Shown: positions 58,901 through 64,000 of the stretch, one piece after another
Layout: the number at the start of each line of letters is the position of its first letter
How positions within the stretch are numbered: position 1 is the stretch's first letter
Notes under the pieces: model-generated
Database searches by the model: none
Seen by the model: only the letters and a program-made list of their open reading frames with translations
Told to the model about the DNA's origin: nothing
Made by a program: the position numbers and the translations under genes
From: Colias croceus
Taxonomy: Eukaryota > Arthropoda > Insecta > Lepidoptera > Pieridae
DNA length: 64,000 nt
Direction of reading: 5' to 3'
NCBI RefSeq assembly: GCF_905220415.1
Contig: NC_059562.1
Coordinates: forward strand, 2,435,501-2,499,500

Positions 58901-61900
58901 GAGCATAATTATTCATCATTAAAAAGTAGATTTTTTATCGCGAAAATATTTATAAAAATTTTTTGTTAGTCTTACCGGGAAAAGTATTATAAATACCTAC
59001 TCTCGTCTCTAATAAGTAGGATATCATCAGTAGGTAACCGATAGTGGATATATTCTGTTAGACACTGGACTATCTTATAATATTACTTAACCAAACACTG
59101 GGTAACTAGGTAATTAGGTATTCTGTTATCTTAGAGAGAGATAACATTTATGAGACTGCGGGAATTTCACTTTGTTTCTGATAAAATAGTTTGTGGATTA
59201 ATATAATATCAAATAGCTTTTATTTATTGAATTTATAATTAATTTAATGTTTAAAACTGCTATGATTTTTGTTATAGATTTAAAATAGTTAAAACTGCCA
59301 TGATTTTTGTTAAAGATTTAACCTAGTTTGTATGGAATATAAATGCTTTGAAAAATAATATATTATGCAGGAGAGTAAAAAGCATAAATATTTAAAATAC
59401 AAACCACATGATATTGTTAATCGATTCTCAAAGCTCGTTCGTCTCTTGAACACTTGTTAATCGACTTCTTTCCATTCTTCGTAATTTCCGTACCTATTAT
59501 TACAATTAAGTTCGGTTTTACAATGTTATGCTCACGATTAGTACAAAGTACAATATTTAGGTAGCATTGTTCAAAACTTATCTATAGTCTATTTATAGTA
59601 ATATTATAAAGCTGAAGAGTTTATTCGTTTGAACGCGCTAATCTCAGGAACTACTGGTCCGATTTGAAAAATTATTTCGATGTTCAATAGCTCATTTATC
59701 GAGGATGGCTATAGGATATATATCATCACGCTACGACCAACAGGAGTGGAGCCACGGGGGTGAAACCGCGCGGAGCAACTAGTCTATAATAAAGCTGAAG
59801 AATTTGTTCGTTTGAACGCGCTAATCTCAGGAACTACTGGTCCGATTTGAAAAAATATTTCGATGTTAGATAGATCATTTATCGAGGATGGCTATAGGCT
59901 GTCATCACGCTAAGACCATACGGAGCGGAGCAACGCGGGGGAAGTCGCGGGGCGCAGCTAGTTATGCATAATATAATAACTGTGCACGCATTTGCACTAT
60001 ATATTCACATTTCCGATAAAATTATTACACAAATAATTTTTTTCAAGTACCTTCACGTTAATACATTCTAATTTATATTTTTGTTGACACACATATTTAG
60101 TTTGTTGGTATATTAATTGTAAATGTTGATATAACAAATTATTATTTGTGTAAATATCTGCTAGCAGTTACGTGCGTCATATAACTCGTTATATGTCTGT
60201 ATGTATTTAATATTAGGTCCATTTTATGTATGGAACTAAGGTATAGAAAATAAAATATACAAACTGTAGGTACTTATAGGTTACATTTTTAATTTCCAAT
60301 CCAAGCTTTATAAATAAAAGTTTATTTCCAATCTAAACTTACGTTTATGTAGGTATTCGGAATATTAATTTTTGGCATGCTTTTCAAATTCATAAATCAA
60401 CCCTATAATATCTTCTCATCATCATCAGCATGGGCTGACCGACATGTAAATGGTTACATGTCGGTTTCCTCACGATGTATCCTTCACCGTTCAAGCAGTG
60501 GTGATGTTATAACATGCGCAGATAAATTGAAAAAACAAATTTATTTCCTGCACGCCCGCCTGGTCTCGAACCTCGAACTAATTGATTTGAAGTCTGAGCA
60601 TAATATCTTCTATGATGACTGAAAAGTTTTGTTTACAAAACCCTTTAAAAAACTGTCAACATAAAAACATTCTCAAACAAATAAACACCTTAATTCCTAC
60701 ACAATAAGGTTGACATTCCAGAAATGTTGCCTCCAATGCATGGGCGGCACATCGATCGGCAAAGCGCGTGGCGGGTCCGCGTGCAATCTCCCCATCAGCG
60801 GCAAAAGCGCTGAGCAGCTGCTCGCGGCGGACGCGTATTCGCAGTGTTGTAAGGTAAGAAGCTGCTGAAAGGTATATACAGGATGTAATCGTTAAGTGTG
60901 CACAGACGATTATTCCGTAACTACTTATTGCAGATATCAAAAAACTTTATGTTGATATCGAAAGCCCTTTACCTAATGAGTAAAATGAAAAGAATAACTT
61001 TTAAAAAATAAAACGGGAAATATCCAAAAAGTTACATTAAACACTCCCATACATTGAATTTTCCATACATTTTATGTTCAAAGCAAATGTTCGAAGTGAC
61101 GTCCTCGTTTTGAAATACCTACCATTGTACTCCACATCGAGCTCTGTTTAGGTACAGTTTCAAAAAAAGAACCAAAATTTTTCATATTACATGTTTCAGA
61201 TAGTCATATCTTATACTAAATGTATGGGAGTGTTTGGCGTAAATTTTTTGGATATTTCTGGTTATATTTAAAAAAAGTTATTATTGTCGGAAAGGGCTTT
61301 GAATATCAGTTTAAAGTTTTTTGATATCTGCAATAGCTTACGGAATGATCGCCTGTGCACACTTAACGATTACACCCTGTATAAGTATAAAATATGTATA
61401 AAGGCCTGAATAGCTGCTAACGGTAGACGCATACTTGCAGTTTTTGCAATACAATATAAGCTGAAGCCGCTGAAAGGTATAAATAAAAAAAATTGTGCGT
61501 GTACTAGTGTACACACGTAAGAGGTGAAACTTCTATATGACCTTATTTTTTAAAAAATAATTTACTATATGCAACTTTACAGAGATACGTCGAATCACGC
61601 GTGGTAGGGATAAGAAAAAGATGGCGCGTAAAATGTCACGCGTAACGAAAAAATGTTACACTAAATTTTTTTCCAACCCCGTTATAGAAGTTTCACTTCA
61701 AAAAAGTTTATGACGCCGTAAAGCGCTGAACAGCTGCTAACGTTGCATGCATACGTGTACATGTAGTGTTGTAAGGTAAACTGAAGCCGCTGAAAGGTTT
61801 AAATATATAAACATGTTCATTTCAGGTTGTTTGTTTTTATAGCGGATTTGGGTTGAAGGGTTCTGTAACGTTACGTGTGCAATCTACATATCTCATATTA

Positions 61901-63653
61901 TAATGTTAAAAGAAATTGTAAACAGTGAAGCCTACTGTTATAATCATAAAGGTGATTTTGGCTTAACTACTACCTACTTTGATTATTAATTGACTCTGAA
62001 GTAGTAGTACCACGGACTACTAAATATTTAACTGGTACCGTATTACTGTTATTATATCATGTTACAAATTTATAATTTTCTTATAGAACTCAGCAAGGCA
62101 AGATTCTTCACCAAGACCTACAGCGCCACGACCAGTTTTCAAAGATGAGGGTAAGAAGCCATGTTAAAGTATATTATGAAATATTTCATATTGTAATTGC
62201 ATATTTACCAAATTTCAATTTAAACCTTTCTTAGTTTAATTAAATAATTTACCTTCTACAACAATAACGTTCAATAAACAAAGTTTTTGTTAGTCTGTAA
62301 TAATGATCGAAAGATCCAGAATGTCTTACAACATTATTTTAAAACTCAGTGCAAAACACTTTTCTGAAAATTTTCTATTATTTTCAGAGGTATATTCAGT
62401 TTGTGAAGAATACGCACCCAATGAGTTATGTGCCCACCATTGCATCCCGATACCGGGGTCTTATAAGTGTGAATGCAATCCAGGCTTCATGCTTATGTCT
62501 GATGGAAAGAATTGTAAAGAGGTAAGATTGTGAGATAGGAGTATTTTTGGTTTTATTATACATGTAAAAACTAGTGTATCAGAAAAAAATAATTATGGTA
62601 TGCAGTTTACAATTTTTTTATTATATTTTAGATGGGTTAAATGCTTCATGTTCAGGTTTTAATAATATACTTACAACAATAATTGGAAATGTTTTACACA
62701 GTCTCTTTAAGAATTTAAAAACATCGAGAATTTTAAACGTAATTAAAGCACTATGCCATCACAAAACAAAAAACAAAAATGATATAATCTTTTTGAAAAT
62801 AATACTGATACTAATATTAACACGATAGACTAACAATTGTCTAAAAATAATATGATAAAAATAAACAATTAAACAGGTGACGAAGAACAGATGCAAGCCA
62901 CACAACCCGTGCCAGCACAAATGCAACGATAACGGCATCGAAGTAAAGTGTTCCTGCAGACGCGGATATCAACTCATGCAAGATGGGAAATCTTGTGAGG
63001 GTAAGTAAACATTACTACACTACGCTTATCTAAACTAAATACACAAAAATAGGGATGGAAACAAGAAGGAAAAACCATGACCTTTCCACCCGCAGCTTCA
63101 CCCGCGCAGTCAAAGAAAAACCCGCATAGTTCCTGTTCCCGTGGGATTTCCGGGATAAAACCTATCCTATTTCCCGGGGTAAAAAGTAACCTATGTCCTT
63201 TCTCTGGTATCAAAATATCTCTATACCAAATTTCATGCAAATTGGTTCAGTAGTTAAGGCGTGATTGAGTAACAGACAGACAGACAGAGTTACTTTCGCA
63301 TTTATAATATTAAGTTTGGATGTACTAAATATGAGGTGAACGGAAATAATTTTAGTTGTTTTTATTAGTTTAACTTTATACAATACTATTTCTAACGAAC
63401 TCTCTTTATTCTATTCCGTAATTTTACCTGCAGTTTCCAACCAAATTATTGATATTATCTTTATTTAATTAAAGGACTTGGTTTTCAGATATCGACGAAT
63501 GCTCGCTAGACCCTCCAGTATGTCTCCCAAACACGCAATGCCACAACATCCTGGGCTCATACAAATGTATTCCCTTGAAGCATTCCAAGAGCCAGGATAA
63601 GGGACAGTGTCCGAGTGGTTTCACCAGGAATCTAGCTAATAATGCTTGTGATG
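46950..63653 (+). CDS. fibulin-1-like extracellular matrix protein, 5' part
   Basis: Secreted matrix and basement-membrane protein. Exons seen: 46950-47016, 55998-56172, 57268-57346, 60722-60853, 62087-62150, 62388-62521, 62877-63000, 63489-63653; phases agree at each junction. They encode about 313 residues, and the last donor shows that the gene continues past the window. Residues 1-22 are a hydrophobic signal peptide (WNLLAFVVAVSF). Exons 2-4 carry anaphylatoxin-like modules with paired cysteines: LCCNQG, DQCCKEYF, KCCLQC and SQCCK. Exon 5 is a proline- and serine-rich hinge. Exons 6 and 7 are six-cysteine EGF modules. Exon 8 opens DIDEC, the calcium-binding EGF signature. Order and spacing match fibulin-1; exon 6 may be an additional EGF module relative to the human protein. 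Intron 1 is 8,981 bp. Confidence 0.88.
47017..48177. other. fibulin intron 1, first part, nothing recognised
   Basis: AT-rich intron sequence without identified elements. Confidence 0.4.
48178..48788. repeat. cluster of five CAGGATCCTG palindromes
   Basis: Perfect copies start at 48178, 48376, 48566, 48723 and 48779; a near copy CAGGTTCCTG is at 48738. The element holding them lies in fibulin intron 1, some 400 bp upstream of a transposase remnant, and could be its subterminal region. Confidence 0.75.
49186..49586 (+). pseudogene. DNA transposon ORF remnant with PHD-like C-terminus
   Basis: A lysine-rich stretch MAKPKKKLTKDNRKKRIAEK is broken by stops, then WFECLVCNNWAHDGC and FTCPDCSADC end at TAA 49584-49586. 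The C..C...WAH..C...C..C tail resembles the zinc-binding end found on many insect pogo/Tigger-like transposase ORFs. Several frameshifts and stops show that it is dead. The family is inferred from memory of the pattern. Confidence 0.5.
49587..51147. other. fibulin intron 1, middle part
   Basis: AT-rich. GCTCAGTTTCCTGTGG-like strings near 49900-49935 may be the far end of the element with the CAGGATCCTG cluster. Otherwise nothing is recognised. Confidence 0.35.
51148..51214. repeat. two adjacent palindromes
   Basis: TTAGATATTACAT/ATGTAATATCTAA (51148-51160 and 51165-51177) is followed by CGAATTTATGCA/TGCATAAATTCG (51189-51200 and 51203-51214). The second contains ATGCAAAT, the POU octamer. 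Confidence 0.7.
51538..51725 (+). mobile_element. Helitron-like element, D/C chimera
   Basis: Starts TCCATACTATAATATTATAA, has a short GTCT run and GATATTTTGATACCCGAGAA, and ends with the C-type GGGGCGGACCGCTAG. Confidence 0.6.
51740..51970. other. GC-richer segment in fibulin intron 1
   Basis: Many CpGs around GGAGCGCTCTCG and GCGCGCGACGCGACGGCGAC. It could be an internal promoter or part of a GC-rich repeat. No decision is possible. Confidence 0.25.
52062..52137 (-). pseudogene. LINE reverse-transcriptase ORF, C-terminal scrap
   Basis: The minus-strand frame reads DRWRQIIRSRCNPDADHDPQ, then T and a TGA at 52064-52062. The DR.WR pattern is common at the C-terminus of insect LINE ORF2 proteins. 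Only about 22 codons remain. Confidence 0.5.
52499..52911. mobile_element. MITE with long inverted repeats and TA target, 413 bp
   Basis: Ends start CAGGGTTACTTGTAAAACAC, and the match continues for about 65-90 bases through GCAACCTCGCAGGACAAGAT and CTACGACTTTTG. TA flanks both sides. It is probably a Tc1/mariner-type non-autonomous element. Confidence 0.75.
52914..53640. other. fibulin intron 1, nothing recognised
   Basis: AT-rich. One short open frame at 53148-53405 shows no domain. Confidence 0.4.
53643..53843 (+). mobile_element. Helitron-like element, subfamily D
   Basis: D core CCCACGGGAACGGGAATTAT, hairpin GCGGGCGATGCCGCGGGC and CTAG. The 5' end has lost its TC. Confidence 0.6.
53844..55055. 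other. fibulin intron 1, nothing firm
   Basis: AT-rich except for a short GC-rich spot at about 54210-54250 (GCGCGCGGCATGGCGCGC). No gene or family is recognised. Confidence 0.35.
55056..55150. repeat. CATCAT run and LINE-end-like fragment
   Basis: ATCATCATCATCATC followed by CAGCCTATATTTGTGTACTG and CTGGACATAGGCGTCAGTCA, a layout typical of insect LINE 3' ends read in reverse. Confidence 0.4.
55590..55715. repeat. LINE-end-like fragment
   Basis: ATCTGCCAATCCGCACTTGG, CAGCGTGGTGGATTATGGCC and AGCAGTGGGAACATATTATG occur in the order seen in insect LINE 3' ends. It is in opposite orientation to 55056. Confidence 0.4.
55800..55965 (-). repeat. LINE 3' tail with GAGTTT repeats, longest copy
   Basis: Same family as 25636 and 39708, reversed. 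It extends further into the element with ATGGAGTTTCTTGTCGGTTC. It ends 33 bp before fibulin exon 2. Confidence 0.55.
56173..57048. other. fibulin intron 2, first part, nothing recognised
   Basis: AT-rich intron sequence without identified elements. Confidence 0.4.
57049..57225 (+). repeat. GC-rich self-closing element G, copy 4
   Basis: Begins AAGCTATTGCATAGCTTCT and ends AGTGCCACACGTC, G and four Ts. A GAACTTT insertion follows GTGTTGCTT. It ends 42 bp before fibulin exon 3. Confidence 0.6.
57712..57906 (-). mobile_element. Helitron-like element, subfamily A
   Basis: CTAG at 57712-57715. The right end TTAGTAAAGA is one base off the family start. Fibulin intron 3. Confidence 0.65.
57945..58085. 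mobile_element. foldback element with Penelope-like core
   Basis: Arms of about 40 bases read TAATTAAAGACTT, TAACGGATTTTAAACGCGAT and TTATTCA, and differ only by a two-base indel. The centre holds CTGCTGTAAAGTGTTCGAAA followed by CGTCGGGA, similar to terminal repeats of Penelope-like retroelements. The assignment is tentative. Confidence 0.5.
58378..58546 (-). mobile_element. Helitron-like element, subfamily C
   Basis: CTAG at 58378-58381 with the C-type GC end. The other end is the complement of TCTAATATATAAAAATC. It abuts the next copy. Confidence 0.65.
58547..58700 (-). mobile_element. Helitron-like element, subfamily C, abutting
   Basis: TTAG (changed CTAG) directly follows the previous copy. 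The far end is the complement of TCCTCTGTATATAAAAATGA. Confidence 0.6.
58701..59587. other. fibulin intron 3, middle part, nothing recognised
   Basis: AT-rich. One short imperfect direct repeat (ACTGCTATGATTTTTGTTA type, about 59250-59320) is the only structure seen. Confidence 0.4.
59588..59782 (+). mobile_element. Helitron-like element, subfamily A
   Basis: Starts TCTATTTATAGTAATATTAT and ends GGTGAAACCGCGCGGAGCAA plus CTAG (59779-59782). Confidence 0.65.
59783..59961 (+). mobile_element. Helitron-like element, subfamily A, abutting
   Basis: Starts TCTATAATAAAGCTGAAG immediately after the CTAG of the preceding copy and ends GGGGCGCAGCTAG. It is a same-family head-to-tail pair. Confidence 0.65.
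59962..60424. other. fibulin intron 3, nothing recognised
   Basis: AT-rich intron sequence without identified elements. Confidence 0.4.
60425..60605. repeat. interspersed repeat with reversed box-B-like motif
   Basis: TCCTCACGATGTATCCTTCA and CTGGTCTCGAACCTCGAACT recall a common lepidopteran repeat. GGTCTCGAACC, read in reverse, is close to a Pol III box B. The family is not assigned. Confidence 0.4.
60879..61379. mobile_element. foldback MITE, 501 bp, TA target
   Basis: Ends start CAGGATGTAATCGTTAAGTG and CAGGGTGTAATCGTTAAGTG (right end reversed). The arms stay similar for about 200 bases, and TA flanks both ends. It begins 25 bp after the fibulin exon 4 donor. It is probably mariner-type. 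Confidence 0.75.
61404..61481 (+). pseudogene. decayed copy of the fibulin exon 4 3' end
   Basis: GCCTGAATAGCTGCTAACGG to CTGAAGCCGCTGAAAGGTAT aligns with the last 57 bases of exon 4 and the first 25 of its intron (60797-60878). The splice donor is lost here. Confidence 0.55.
61495..61702. mobile_element. short element related to 13879-14053
   Basis: Starts GTGCGTGTACTAGTGTACAC and ends AGAAGTTTCACTTCA, the reverse of the ends at 13879-14053. It carries one CACGCGTAACG-type unit instead of three and separates two decayed exon copies. Confidence 0.5.
61712..61801 (+). pseudogene. second decayed copy of the fibulin exon 4 3' end
   Basis: AAGCGCTGAACAGCTGCTAA and GTGTTGTAAGGTAAACTGAA match exon 4 and keep the CCK codons plus a GTAAAC donor. 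A stop codon just before CCK makes it non-coding. Confidence 0.65.
63080..63320 (-). mobile_element. Helitron-like element, subfamily D
   Basis: CCACCCGCAGCTTCACCCGC (mutated hairpin, CTAG lost) at the left, CCCGTGGGATTTCCGGGATA, and the complement of TCCAAACTTAATATTATAAA at the right. Fibulin intron 7. Confidence 0.6.
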
Positions 63654-64000
63654 GTAAGGTTTTTTTTTTCATTTATACTTTTTTTTTGTATGTCGGATTC
63701 AATAAATGTCTTTTTGATATCAATCATAGTTTGAATGGTTCTTTATCATTACAATCTTGTATCGGTAGAAACTAATTTTCTTATTATTGCATATCAATTT
63801 ATTTCCAGAACAAGTGATTATGATAGTTCTGTTTGTTCTGTTTTAACGTGCTATTAGCAAATTGGTAGTCATTTTGGCACTCCACCACGATTTAATTCAA
63901 AAAGTTTAGCACAGGGATTCAATAACCTTTAATAAATTTCGATCCTGGCGGAAAATGTTGGAAACATTACACATGGTAATTTTGTTAATAATTAATTATG
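63654..64000. other. start of the next fibulin intron
   Basis: AT-rich sequence after the exon 8 donor. No further fibulin exon is seen before the window ends. Confidence 0.5.

Overview
The window is nuclear DNA of a lepidopteran (moth or butterfly). The case rests on AT-rich sequence, short exons in long introns with GT-AG boundaries, insect-type genes (ZAD zinc fingers, an insect GABA transporter, a fibulin), a tRNA-headed SINE, and a heavy load of short Helitron-like repeats that start TC and end in a GC-rich hairpin plus CTAG. No bacterial-type operon, rRNA gene or CRISPR array is present. Species cannot be set from sequence alone.

Layout. (1) 312-2222, minus: 5' part of a ZAD C2H2 zinc-finger gene running off the left edge. 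(2) 2223-4424: intergenic space shared with the next gene, more than half of it one inverted-repeat DNA transposon. (3) 4425-12363, plus: complete 13-exon zinc-finger gene, 573 aa, 11 fingers. (4) 12364-15520: AT-rich convergent intergenic region with a short-period tandem array next to the transporter stop codon. (5) 15521-23009, minus: complete 11-exon SLC6 GABA transporter, 606 aa. (6) 23010-46949: about 24 kb without a recognisable host gene, filled with Helitron-like copies, a SINE, LINE tails, a 2,048-bp element with an 8-bp target duplication and a 12-bp minisatellite, and a dead PIF/Harbinger transposon. (7) 46950-63653 and beyond, plus: 5' part of a fibulin-1-like gene (signal peptide, anaphylatoxin-like modules, EGF modules) with a 9-kb first intron.

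The four host genes do not form a pathway: two are probable nuclear DNA-binding proteins, one is a plasma-membrane neurotransmitter transporter, one a secreted matrix protein. All exon chains were joined by hand with reading phase checked at every junction: the lengths sum to 1,722 nt (zinc finger) and 1,821 nt (transporter), both multiples of three.

The most interesting material is non-genic: head-to-tail Helitron-like junctions, a four-copy GC-rich element that closes on itself and ends in a T run, decayed tandem copies of a fibulin exon with its splice donor, five CAGGATCCTG palindromes within 611 bp, perfect 28-bp and 24-bp hairpins, and a transporter splice donor made from a retroelement tail. 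I found no convincing new multi-gene system. Names of repeat families are provisional because no database could be searched.
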